DNA of 64,000 bases from Moniliophthora roreri. Taxonomy: Eukaryota > Basidiomycota > Agaricomycetes > Agaricales > Marasmiaceae. Shown here piece by piece: positions 38,026-49,412 of this stretch (position 1 is the first letter of the stretch; each line of letters starts with the position of its first letter). The translations under genes were made by a program, and so were the position numbers. Location of the stretch: assembly GCA_001466705.2 (NCBI GenBank), contig LATX02000199.1, positions 248,001-312,000 on the forward strand. Direction: 5' to 3'. Below the pieces are notes generated by a model. That model was not told the origin of the DNA. It saw only the letters and a list, made by a program, of their open reading frames with translations, and made no database searches.

Positions 38026-39387
38026 ATGTCCCAAGAAGAGAAACAGCAGGTCTCTGAGATCCAGCAGATTCTACGGGAAGATGACAAGGCTTTTGAAGTG
38101 GATTCACCCCTTCCTTCGCCTGCGGTAGCAACCACGCCCAAACCCAAGCCCAAACTTTCGGCCACCACGATCATACCTATTTGGATCATTTTGAGCTCTG
38201 CTGTCATACTCTACAACAACTTTTTATATCGGGATTTAAGTTTCAGATATCCCGTCTTCCTCGTTACATGGCATCTCACCTTTGCTGTGAGTGTCCTCAG
38301 CCTTCCACGTCGTTCGTATTGCTAATCAGTATCGGTATTTCCTCCCAGGCTATTGGCACCCGTATCTTGCAAAGGACAACATCTCTCCTCGACGGTGCAA
38401 AAGACGTTAGCATGAGCAAGGATACGTTCCTGAAATCGATTCTTCCTATTGGAGTCCTGTTCAGCGGGAGTCTCATTCTCAGCAACACGGCTTATCTCTA
38501 CCTCAGCGTGTCTTACATACAGATGCTCAAGGTAAATGTTCTTCCGGCGGCGCCATCATGCCATTCGTGTCAAGTCGGCGCCATCGACATCTCAAATGGA
38601 ATGTCATGTGCTAACGTAATTTCCCCGTTGTACAGGCATTCACTCCCGTTGCGATACTTCTGATATCCTGGATCTTCCGCATCCAAGAACCCAATAAGAA
38701 ACTCGCTGTGATCGTGTTCATGATTTCCGCCGGTGTTGCTCTAGCCTCTCATGGCGAACTCCATTTCAACTTGTTCGGATTCATCGTGCAAGCTGCTGCT
38801 GTTGCTGTAAGTCGTTCCTGATACTTCTGAAACTGATATGACCTGTCAGCTAATAATAACATTGATTGCTAGTTCGAGGCCTCGCGACTGGTGATGATCC
38901 AAATGCTGTTGCACGGCCTCAAGATGGATCCCCTCGTTTCATTGCACTACTATGCACCCGTCTGTGCCTTATTGAACTTGGTGGCACTTCCGTTCACAGA
39001 AGGACTCGCACCTTTTTTCGAACTCGCTAGAATAGGACCCGTCATCCTCATCTCAAATGCCTCAGTCGCGTTCTTGTTGAACATTGCAGCAGTCTTCCTA
39101 GTTGGTGCGGCTAGCGGCCTTGTCCTGACATTGGCCGGCGTTTTCAAGGTAATTTCGGTCGGCTTCTCAAGTAGGGTTATCAGATCACTGACTATAGTCG
39201 ACTTCTAGGACATCTTGCTAATCACCGGATCTGTCGTGATCTTCGGCTCAATCGTAACGCCTCTTCAAGTCTTTGGTATGTTGCTCGTCAGCATTTTCCT
39301 TCCCACTAATTGCTGACATACCTATTTGAAGGGTATTCGATCGCCCTAGCTGGTCTTATCGCCTACAAAAGAGTTTCTGGAAAGTGA
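38026..39387 (+). CDS. Triose-phosphate/nucleotide-sugar transporter family protein (TPT, DMT superfamily)
   Basis: Six exons (38026-38286, 38349-38531, 38636-38806, 38873-39148, 39209-39275, 39332-39387) give about 337 residues. The charged N-terminus ([20 protein letters not shown]) faces the cytosol. Helices follow at [92 protein letters not shown] and [20 protein letters not shown]. The [18 protein letters not shown] motif and the FLLN...TLAGVFKD motif near the end are TPT/DUF250 signatures. Fungal members are Golgi or ER antiporters for nucleotide sugars or unknown phosphates. It ends in basic KRVSGK, which may help ER-Golgi sorting. The closest functional relative cannot be told from sequence alone. 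Confidence 0.85.
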
Positions 39388-39824
39388 TTACCTTGATTCA
39401 TCGTCGCTGCTCGAGGCCATTGTCCACCCGCTTTCCCGTATGCGTACAGGCTATCAAGCTTAGATCCCTGCAACTCTGTTAGTGTTATCGTCAAAAACTG
39501 TTCAGTTTTCCTTTCATCTTGTATTTTACCCCGGCCGTGATTTATTATTGTGTATATGGGACATTTTGTAGGGTACTTCAAGTGGCATTACCTAGAAGCA
39601 AGCTATTTAAGAATTTCAAGATAGAATTAACCACAAGCTTGAGCAACGAACAAGAGTTGGGGTGGGATTAGTCGACGTCGATATCGAGGTAAGAACTCCA
39701 CCTCTGACACGGTCATGACGTATCGGATCCAGATCCTCCATACTTTTATATTCTAAAGGCGACAGCACCGTGCATATCTTTCCTAACAACCTCTACATCT
39801 TGAACCACCAGTTCATTGCCAATC

Positions 39825-40212
39825 ATGTCATCAGCAGGAGCCTCAATGGGAACAAACTCACCTCCCCTCGAAGCGACTGGTTCTCATAACCCCATGGGTG
39901 CAACGTCCGTGGATGCTGCTGCAGAAGGCAAGGGGAAGACAGGAGCAGTCCTCGATAATGAACAGAGGCAACGTAAGTGGTCTTCGAAGATTCCAGAAGA
40001 AATACCAGCTTGCTGACGAGGGACATAAAAAAAAACAGAGTATTTCGCCGACTCTACGCATACACATGAATCGGTATGTTATTGACCTTACGGAGTCATC
40101 TCTACTTGCCAAGGGTTATTGATTTTTGGTCATTCAGAAGGATGTTAATACTTCAGCCAAACCCCGTATGATGGGAGAGAGCCTACAGGATAAATTTGAG
40201 CAGGGTAATTGA
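39825..40212 (+). CDS. Small 85-aa hydrophilic protein
   Basis: Three exons (39825-39972, 40039-40073, 40138-40212) with good splice sites (gtaagt...acag, gtatgt...ttcag) join in frame to 85 residues beginning MSSAGASMGTNSPPLEATGS and ending GESLQDKFEQGN. The middle exon is 35 nt. The sequence is rich in Ser, Gly, Glu and Gln with no helix, signal peptide or known domain, so it is probably disordered. The QQYFADSTHTHES segment across exon junctions looks like a conserved core. I do not recognise the family. Frame maintenance across two introns is the main evidence that it is real. Confidence 0.55.
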
Positions 40213-40476
40213 AAGCCCGAAGGGATTAAAGGATCGATGATGGGCCAGATCATATGTATCATTCCGGGGGTGATATGATGGGGAAGCAAACGGTGTTCAA
40301 TGTGCAGTCGCGAGGGAGTGGAGAGGACAATGAAGCCCTACACGACTTGATAGAATGTGGCGGAATGGAATTCGACTGTTTTGTAACTAATCGACAAGTA
40401 TAATTGTACAGCAAAGCAAGAACATTCATATGGCTCATCCTTGAGCATTCACTACGCACATCACGGACATTACGCT

Positions 40477-41778
40477 CTACTTCTTGAGATATGCCGTCCA
40501 CCACTCTTCGAACAGCGACAGCCCGAGCCCACCTTCGACCCCGAGATCTTCTGTCTCCTTTGTGTATAGTTGAGTGTTCTTGGGACGGGAGACTGCGCTG
40601 GCGCCTGTGGGGGCTTCTGCATCGGGGATGATATGTTTATGAGGCAGTCCGAGGATTTTGGCGAATACCAGACACATCTCGTATTTCGTGTAGGGTTCCG
40701 CAGCGGAGTAGTGAAGAATAGGAGGGATCGGTTTCTTGAGGTCTGATTGAGTTGAATAGCATAATAAGAATCAACATTGGAGTGTGGGTGTGAGAGAAAC
40801 GGCGACGGTGACTTACCCGTCAATCTAACGAGGAAGCCAGCAATGTCTTCGACGTTTGTGGGGAACCGGGTTGCATAGTGATCCATCTTGTATTGTTTTC
40901 CAGATTGGTCCTGTACGACATCCAGTAGGATGTTAACAGCGCTATCCGAGTTCTTCGGTGCAGGCCCATAACTACAAGCAATTATCAACGTAATCTGGAA
41001 CAGTGGGCGGCCGTGTCTTACAGGACGGGGACCCTTAATACCACTGCTTTGGCTCCATCGATGGACAGAACTGTCTCTTCTCCATCTCTCTTCGTCTGAC
41101 CATAGAGATTGAGTGGGTTGGTTTGTGCAGATGGGGTATAAGGAGGTGAGGTTCCATCAAAAACGTAGTCTGTAGAAGTATTCGCTGAACATTCCATTGA
41201 ATGAACTTTAGGAGATGCCCACCTGTTGATATGTAAACGATTGAGCTTCCCAAAGTCTTCGCAAGGGAGGCGAGGTGTGCTGGGACCTCGGCGTTCAACT
41301 GTACCAACAAGGTGTCGTCCGATTAACGGTGGTCAGATACTGCAAGATCCCAACGCACCCGCCGCGTAGCCTCAGGATCCTGCGTATCATTAGTTTCATC
41401 TTTCTTCTAGAGCTGATCCCGTTATCAACATACCTTCTCCGCGACATCGGGTCGCCTCTCAGCAGCACAATGTATAATCCCTGAGCCGCGGTCAGCTTTA
41501 CATTTCATTCCCAGTCTCCAGTCCGATGAACAAACAGTTGGGTCTGAACTCTTTGAGTTTGGCATCGACAACGTCCTTGTTGATTAGATCGAGTGGTACC
41601 AGTCCATCGCCAGTACGAGTGTTGGACAGCGCAAAGATCTCGCAACTAGGTTCACGAGTTTTGAACGCCTTGTGAATAGCAGAGCCAAGCACCCCAGATG
41701 CACCTGTTATTTACGCATGAGCGATTATGAACGTTGCTCTTCTTTATTAAAATACTTTCCAGTTATGGCTACTCTCAT
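40477..41778 (-). CDS. RmlD/MAT2B-like NAD(P)-dependent reductase
   Basis: A short first exon (41778-41760, MRVAIT) joins to 41703 to give TGASGVLGSAIHKAF, the Rossmann GxxGxxG. Then come WIIHCAAERRPDVAEK, the catalytic-type YISTDYVFDG and YGQTKRDGEE (YxxxK), LRVPVLYGPAPKNSDS, and a C-terminal MCLVFAKILGLPHKHIIPD region. This is the RmlD substrate-binding family, which includes dTDP-4-dehydrorhamnose reductase and the beta regulatory subunit of methionine adenosyltransferase. The ERRPDV motif is shared by the MAT2B-like branch. Its cellular job here is undetermined. The first intron begins GAAAGT, not GT; the T-to-A change is the only obstacle to a perfect join. About seven exons. Confidence 0.8.
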
Positions 41779-43950
41779 TCTGCGAGAATATGTAGGCTCT
41801 TGAAGTTGAAGAGTTGAAGCGAGCGAAGATGAGTGTCGGAGCTGAAATGTCCGATTGATTATCTTATCGTCATGATGACGAAGCAGACGCATATTGCGTA
41901 ACGAGGATTGCTCCGCAGAACGGTTCCTCTCTTTCACAGTTCCTATTCAGCAATCTCTATCCATTGAAGACTGGTTCGCTCTGAGCCTTCTGATTGCTTT
42001 CTTCGAACGCGAAAAACTTCCGGGCGCTACCTTTTATCTGTCAGCTTTAGTACCTGGAAGTACCGGCAGTACCCTGACCTAAAGACGTGGTATCCAAGTC
42101 GTCCCTAGGCTGAGGATTTCTTTTTTTTCTTTTTCTTGTCATTTTTAGCTTTTTGGGTGGTTTTTCAATTGGGACACTTGATCCAAAGTGCTCCTGGAGC
42201 CTCATGATCATCCTCTTTCCCCTTCTTTGCTGCTCTTCGACGTGTGGACCTACCTGATTACCCCGATCTTGACTCGCATTTTCGCATTAATTCTGGTCAG
42301 CAGATGGAGAGAATTTCAATAACTAGTGACTGCTTGCGAAATTTTGGTATCAATGCTCTCACCTCAATATCACCGCTCCTTCATTGATTCTCTTGTTCCG
42401 TGTCTTGTTCTCCGCTCTCCCATGCTAATTAAAAACCTTTCATCCGCCGACATTCTGTATCTCTTGCTGCTAGAGTCACAAGCACAGACTTCCTCTCACC
42501 AATGTCATCGCGCTTTTTTCCTTCGCGATCGGGTTATTATTCATAGCACGGCGAAACCTAAACTCCTGACCCTTCATTTCTCCTTGGTACCTATCTATGT
42601 TTTCGACAGATTTCGCTCAGAGTCTGTGCTACGACTGACGTACTGATGTGATAGGATCGTTAGACTATCTTCATTGCCCTCTTTCATCTCGTATTTGCGC
42701 CATCAGTCCTTCAGCTTTATCGCGGCCCCGTCAGTATTCCGTATTGAAATTGTCTTCCCCACACCCTGAGATGTCGAAGTCCCAGTTCAGCCTCCTCACT
42801 ACCCAGAGTCTCCGGTCTTCAGCCACCTTGTCATGTGCGCTCTGATTTCTTGTCTCCCTGTCGTCGGCTAACTTAATTTTTTTGGTTTAGTGGTTTTTGG
42901 TTGACGTTCAGGTTCACTCTTTCTCATACATGGTCAGCCATGTACACTCCTGAATATTCGTGAGTCCTAGCCTTGTGGTGACCTCTTCAAGCGTCATAGT
43001 ACGAATCCCAACTACACGGCTTTTCCCCGAAATTTCCCTTGTCTAAAGACACCGAAACCAAGCCGTATTTTACGAGTGAGGATATCCTGTTTCCTAACAC
43101 AACATGAAGATCTGATATGACGGATCGGATGTCGTACCTGCATGATTCTAGGGCTCATCAATTTTTCTTTCCATCAGAACATGGTCCAATTTCCAGCCTT
43201 CCCCATGTGAGTGTTTGTTGCTTAGAATTCTGTCAGAAGAATATGACAGTGCGTGGCATTCTTGTAGGCGCAGTAGGCACTTAATCAATTCGAAATTTGG
43301 CAAATCGTTTTTACAGTCGAAAGGGGAGGTTTCTAAGGTTTCCTCTGGCGACAATCCGGTGTCGTCAAGGAAGGCCGAGGCGTTCGCCGACGAGCCGCAA
43401 CCCTGAATTACCGCCCGGGTTTACTCTCGACCCATAAGGGTCTCGCAAAGCGTATTAAGTAAACTTGACTCTCCACCAATGGGAAAGTACTGGGATAGCG
43501 GTAAGATATCTATCACAGAATATTGAAGCAAGCTCAGTGCAACGATAGTTTCGGTCTCATCCATCTTTGATCTTCAGGCTGGCCAGGGATTTGTCAGCTC
43601 ATACATTGCAAACCCGGGCATATCGCAGTCCAGTAATTCCTTCTTAACCAAGAACAGATCATGTCCACTATGCGTGACGGCATGCCCACGATTTCGCGAA
43701 GGCGTCCCAGTTCCTCGGTTTGACGGGTAACCTGTTCGATCTCCGCGCAACTAAGATAACCTCTGCTCTTCTGTTCGATGAGTATGTCACTTATTGAGTT
43801 GCTGATTTCGTGCTCTCATGGCAGGCGCGTGAACCTGGAAAGATGCTCACTTCATATATATCCCTTCTCTCTTTTCCTTCTCCCTTCTCCTGATCTCCTT
43901 TTCAACCGGGCCCTTTTCCGTTCATTTTTCTGTCCCTTTCACTCTCTTAA
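41779..43950. other. 2.2-kb gap, no gene confirmed
   Basis: Pyrimidine-rich tracts (for example 42118-42150, 43857-43950) look like fungal promoters and 5' leaders. A short upstream reading frame MSTMRDGMPTISRRRPSSSV (about 43661-43723) precedes the arrestin-like gene and could be a uORF if it lies in its leader. Other frames have no family features. Confidence 0.45.
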
Positions 43951-45692
43951 ATGCTCCGTCGTCGTGTCGAGTCGCTGTCCGCCAATGAAAATCGCCCCCC
44001 ATCCAGTTTCGTACCGCTTTCAACCACCGCTGCATATCCACATGTCTCTGTCCATAGGTGTGTTCTAAAGGAAGATCTATTGTATTGACGCGAATTCACC
44101 ACTTTCTTCGCGTTTAGGTCCCTTCAACTAGAAGCGCGGATACATAGTCCATCAGTAAAGGTCGTCAGTCCGCAAGGCAAACGGATAATGACCCCGGTGT
44201 TTGGTGATGGTGATAAAGTTGGTGGAACAGTCGCGCTTGACCCCAGCTGTGCCCAGTCCGGACGTCTGTCAATTTCCGTACGTTCCTTGTTCTCTTCCAT
44301 AACGTTCCTTGTTCTGAATCTTCTCTTAGATCGAAGGTGCTTTCTTATTCACAGAGTCCGAGACGCAAGAACAGATTGGAGGCACCTCAATCAATGCTGA
44401 CAGACGAAAGCATATATTTTTCTCGTCCGCTAGGACAATACATGTGTCCCCAAGTTCGGAGTTTCTTCCCATGCGCACATCTTTCAAAGATGCCCTCAGC
44501 TCAACTATCAGAAGGCGGCCGAGCGCTTCCAGCCTGAATCTCAAACAGAATCCGAATGGAGACCGTGTTTATCCTTTTGAGTTCGATCTTCCTCGTGGGT
44601 GCAGGTCTGGAGAAGAACTTCCCCCAACATTCAAAGCTTCCTCCGCCCCCACTGCCACCCACGCGGATCGCGACCTTCCTTCCGGGTCCGGAGGATCCAA
44701 CGTGACGTCTTCAGGGTCCTTCGGAGTGGAGTACAAGATTTCTGTTGCCTGGGAGCCAACAGATGCTTCTGAATATCCTTCCTTGTGAGTACTTACATAC
44801 ACATTCAACGCTTATCATTATGCAGTCTGACTTGGCTCCAGTCTTGATGTCCCTATATACTACTACTCCGATGCGGACTTTCAGTCAGTGGATTGCTCAC
44901 CGAAAGAGCATAGTTCATGGCTTGAAATGCCTTTACGATCCGACCGACCCATGCCTTTCCGTTGTGCTGTAAGTGATATGTCCCGGTTTCAACGGTTAGT
45001 CGGTACTGATGCCGAAGTGTTTCAGATCACACTTCCTACCTCTGTCACTTTTTCACGCACCTCTTCGATCCCTTATTACGTGGTCTTCACCACTATTCCT
45101 CGGTCCCTGACGCTGACCAGGGAGATCGCCTCGGATGCCACAATATCAGTGACTCTCCTTCGCAAAATAACGGTCACCGAGCAGTCTTCCCTTCCACCAA
45201 CGCCCCCGCAGACTCCATCGTCTGCAAGCGAGGAATCAGACTCTCCCCGGGGCAATCTTCTCAAACGAGTCGTCAGAAGCAGGGCTGGTTCATTCACTTG
45301 GAGCCCCAAAACACCCGCAGACGAAGCATTCGACAGGGAGAAGCCTCTCCCACGGCTACCTATGCACACCGTATTCACAGAATCACGGCCTCTTCATACG
45401 AGTATTTGTATCGGTTTCCCAAAACGTCCTCGGCATCAGGCTGGTCCAGAAAAGCACCCTACGCTAGATTCACAAGCTGCTTTACCCGATGGTCTACACA
45501 AGGCCAAATTTGTGCTCAGCAAAAATATGCTCCCCTCAATTGATTGGTCGGGGGTGAGCGTAAAGGTACGGAGATAAACTCCAGCTGTGCCAGGCCATGC
45601 AACTAACGAAGCATTATTAGTATTACCTGGATGTCTCAGTCCTCGTCGGACAGGACGACGTTCGTGCACGAGTTCCTATACGCGTTGTATAG
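43951..45692 (+). CDS. Arrestin-like protein
   Basis: Six exons (43951-44057, 44118-44277, 44330-44784, 44842-44968, 45026-45565, 45621-45692) encode about 486 residues. The arrestin N-lobe is recognised from GDKVGGTVALD, LSISIEGAFLFTE, VYPFEFDLPRG, EELPPTF and GVEYKISVAWEP. The second half has SIPYYVVFTTIPRSLTL and ends in a beta strand, YYLDVSVLVGQDDVRARVPI. Fungal arrestin-related proteins recruit Rsp5-type ubiquitin ligases to plasma-membrane transporters, or take part in pH and pheromone signalling. The Ser/Pro-rich insert (SSLPPTPPQTPSSASEESDS) has likely phosphosites; no clear PPxY motif was noticed, so ligase binding is unproven. Soluble, expected at membranes through partners. Confidence 0.75.
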
Positions 45693-46108
45693 GCTGGCTG
45701 AGCTTCGACGCGTGGATTTGGTTTTGACCCATTATCATTATTTGCTTCGTTCGACATGCACCGAGGGACTTTACAGCTGTTTATTTTGTATTTTTATTGT
45801 GGATACTACCGAGCCCAGTGCAGGCATGGCAGAAGTAAGCAGAGTACACGCCTAGATAATTCACTTTAGTTCAACGCACAGCTGTTTTATTGGATATCAC
45901 AATGGAATTAGGGTTTTGATAACTTCTGCTGTGGGAGATCACACATTTTTTTAAAGCAATTGCGCTCAATGCGCCTCAAATGAGACTTCGGGCTAGGAGG
46001 AACGCGACGTGTTTATGTAGCTGTGAGAAGTATATTCCTTTTCAGTTCAAACCGTCCGGCTCCGTTCTGCCTCCTTGCTCTCTTGCTCCCTTGCTGCCCA
46101 CGTTCGCA

Positions 46109-49100
46109 ATGTCCGAGCACCCAACCGCATCATGGCAAGCAATGCAAGATGGAAGCGTCTTCTATCGAAAACAGCAACTTTACTCGCTCTCTGGGAAACT
46201 GCCAGATCTGGGTGACTATATCGTTGCTGGGTGTAGGTACGGCGGACCCCTTGGTATGTTTTCATTGGTAGGGATGTGTGATGAGTGGTGCGCTGATGAA
46301 ACTAGTACAGCACTCATGAGAGATAACACGAAGCTCGTCGCGCTCGGCCGCTCAACGCCTTCGTTCGCAAAGTCACAACTGCAAGTTTATTCATCAGCTG
46401 GCGAGGGCCTACTATTGTTCAGTGTGGATAAACTTATTCATTTCGCGAGATATCTTTGTGACTTATTCGACCTATAGTGGGATCAGGGAAAGATAATTCG
46501 CTTTGGATGGACGTATAATGAACGGCTGGTCGTGCTAAACGAGGAAGGCGTTTACCGCATTTATGACTTACAAGGAGACTATCAGCAGTATTCCTTAGGC
46601 GGAGATGCAGCGGAAATGGGGGTTGTGGATGCAAGAATACACGAGAACGGATTGGTAGCGCTCACTGGTCATCTGCAACTACTTGAGGTCAAAGGATGGG
46701 AAGGGGGTCGCCCGATGACGTTGGCCAACCCAGGTATGGGATCTCTCGCATCATTTGCTTTTTCTGCACAGCTAATGCATCTGCATAGGGCTCTCCGAAC
46801 CTCCCGGTGCCTGGGCAATCATACCTCCAGACCTCAACATTTCACGGCACATCGAAGTCTTGCTGTCTGTCGACAACACTATCTTCACGGTCGATAATCT
46901 GGAAAGCATTGACCAACGACTATCGCAGGGTCCATTTACCCATGTTTCTCCGTCGCCCAACGGCAAATCTCTCGCTCTCTTGACTTTTTCCGGGACTTTG
47001 CTCGTGGTTTCAACCGATTTTCAACGACGAATGGCAGAATTTGACACGAATTCTGTAGTTGGCGCGCAAGGGCAAGTCCAACAGGTCGAATGGTGCGGTA
47101 ATGACGCGATTCTCGTTACTTGGGACTCGCTAGCGGTTCTCGTTGGCCCTTTCGCAGACACGTTAGAGTATGTCTTGTGATTGCAATTTTCAAAGCTTTT
47201 GACTTATTTTGAGCTTTCAGATATTTTTATTCTGGCAACTTGTTTGCTGTTACCGAACCGGACGGTATCAGGGTTGTTAGTCAGGATACGTGTGACCTCA
47301 TACAGAAAGTACCTGGTAAGAGTGCATTGGAATAATTCATGAGTAGATGACTTATAAACGTAGCATCAAGTTTGTCAATCTTCCGGCCAGGATCATCCTC
47401 TCCTGCTGCCATACTGTATGACGCTTGGGAAAGTTTTACTAGGCGCTCACCAAAGGCAGATGAAAGTATCCGCAGTATTCGACCAGAGCTTGCTGTGGCA
47501 GTTGACGGATGTATTGATGCCGCAGGACAGGAATGGGAACCATATTGGCAACGCCGTCTGCTTAATGTCCGTGTCTCGCCATACATCCCATTTTATACTT
47601 ATTCCTCTTTTCAGGCAGCCAAGTTTGGTCGTGGTTTCCTCGACTTTTACAACCCCACGGATTTTGTGAATATGGGTCAGACCTTGAAGGTTCTCAATGC
47701 CGTCCGTTATTTTGAAATCGGGATACCTCTCACATACGCTCAGTAAGTTCTATTGACATTTATTTCTCACTCAGATCATTCACTGCTGTAACATTGACCA
47801 GGTATACGTACACATCGCCTTCACACCTGATTTCCCGGCTCACTTCTAGAAGCATGCATTTATTGGCTTTGCGAATATCAACGTTCTTGAAACTGAAAGT
47901 GGATGTTGTGCTGAAACATTGGGCAAGCGCAAAGATACTTCGGTCTCGACCGACTGCGACTGGAGCGGGAAAAGATGCTGAGCTAGGAGCAGATGAAGAG
48001 GTGTGCAAGATGATCGTCGATAAGTTCAAAGAACTGGGCGGCACAGATGTTAGTTATGCGGAGATTGCGAAACGTGCTTGGGAGGTAGGACGGGCTGGGC
48101 TCGCCACGAGAGTAGGTCTATGTCCTGTTACTATCGCTACTCTACTAACAATCCTTGAAGCTGCTCGATTACGAGCCCAAGGCCTCCGACCAAGTTCCCC
48201 TACTGCTTTCTATGAAAGAAGACCGGTTGGCGTTGGAAAAGGCAGTCGATAGTGGGGATACAGATCTTGGTGTGTGCCTTTACCATTATTCTTACTCTTT
48301 GTTAATCCCGCGTAGTGTATCAGGTGCTCCTTCATTTACACAATCATCTCACACTGGGTACATTTTTCCGCCTCATCGAAGATGGTGGCGAACGCCTAGC
48401 CCTTGCAAGCAGGCTACTCCAGGTATACGCGCGGGAGCAAAACCGCGATATGCTTCGGGACTTCTATTATTCCGATGATCGAAGAGTGGAAAGTGCTGTT
48501 CTTGCATTGGATGAAGCCTCCAGGATGTCGGTGTGTGGAATCTATAGTGCCTTCTTTTAGCCGCTGTTTAATTGATGTTTTTGTTTAGGATCCCGCTTCC
48601 AAAATCGCGGCCATTAAGTCGGCTCATAAATTCTTTTCGGAAGATAAGGACAGAGCATTCGAAGCAAAGGCATGTGGTTAAAGTGGCATTGACAGGCACA
48701 TGAGCGAAAACCTTGATCTCCTACAGATGGTTGACGAAAGTGCACGACTGCTAACTACCCAGCAACAACTCGAGGCTGAGGCGGATGGAAAAATAACTTT
48801 CTTTGGCTTGAGCGTCAACGAGACCATAAGGACGTGTATCATCAATGGGATGATGAAGCGCGCCGACAAGTTGAAGTCGGACTTCAAAGTTCCGGATAAG
48901 CGGTGAGTATTGTGAACGGTTGCTCTCACGAGCCTTTTTTCCTCACGACATACTTTCTAGCTTTTGGTATATCAAACTCTTTGCTCTGACGGAAATTCGA
49001 GACTTCGAAGGACTAGACGCATTTTCCAAATCCAAGAGAAGTCCGATTGGCTATGAACCATTCGTTCGGCATCTCGTGGAAAAGAAGCATGTCAAAGAGG

Positions 49101-49340
49101 CAATACCTTATGTCGCTCGTTGTGATCCGCCGAAACGGGCTGATCTCTATGTCGAGTGTGACGAATGGCGCCTGGCTGGTAAAGAGTGCAAGGAGCGAGG
49201 TGACAAGGCAAAACTCCAGTACGTTTCAACTGTCAGCATTGCCGAATTGGTCTGATCCCAGTCGTAGAGAACTTCTAAAAAAGGCACCCAACTCCCTCGT
49301 TACTCGGGAACTTGAGCAGTTGGCCTCTAGTATGAAATGA
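46109..49340 (+). CDS. VPS16: Vacuolar protein sorting protein Vps16 (HOPS/CORVET core)
   Basis: Fourteen exons (46109-46253, 46311-46423, 46478-46733, 46789-47167, 47221-47315, 47364-47566, 47615-47742, 47802-48111, 48161-48269, 48316-48530, 48589-48669, 48727-48902, 48961-49218, 49268-49340) join to about 846 residues. The N-terminal beta-propeller includes GYNERL-like [20 protein letters not shown] and [13 protein letters not shown]. The C-terminal alpha-solenoid has [28 protein letters not shown] and [20 protein letters not shown] followed by [14 protein letters not shown], all Vps16 hallmarks. Vps16 scaffolds the HOPS and CORVET tethering complexes, binding Vps33, and drives endosome-vacuole fusion. 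The intron at 48670-48726 is GC-AG, required to join EAK to MVDESARLL. Its stop lies 72 bp from that of the convergent SPX-EXS gene. Confidence 0.9.
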
Positions 49341-49412
49341 AGGATTGCTTTCTGATACCGATAGTCATTATAATAAATCGAAGCATTATCGTTGCTTGGA
49401 ATAATTTATGTA

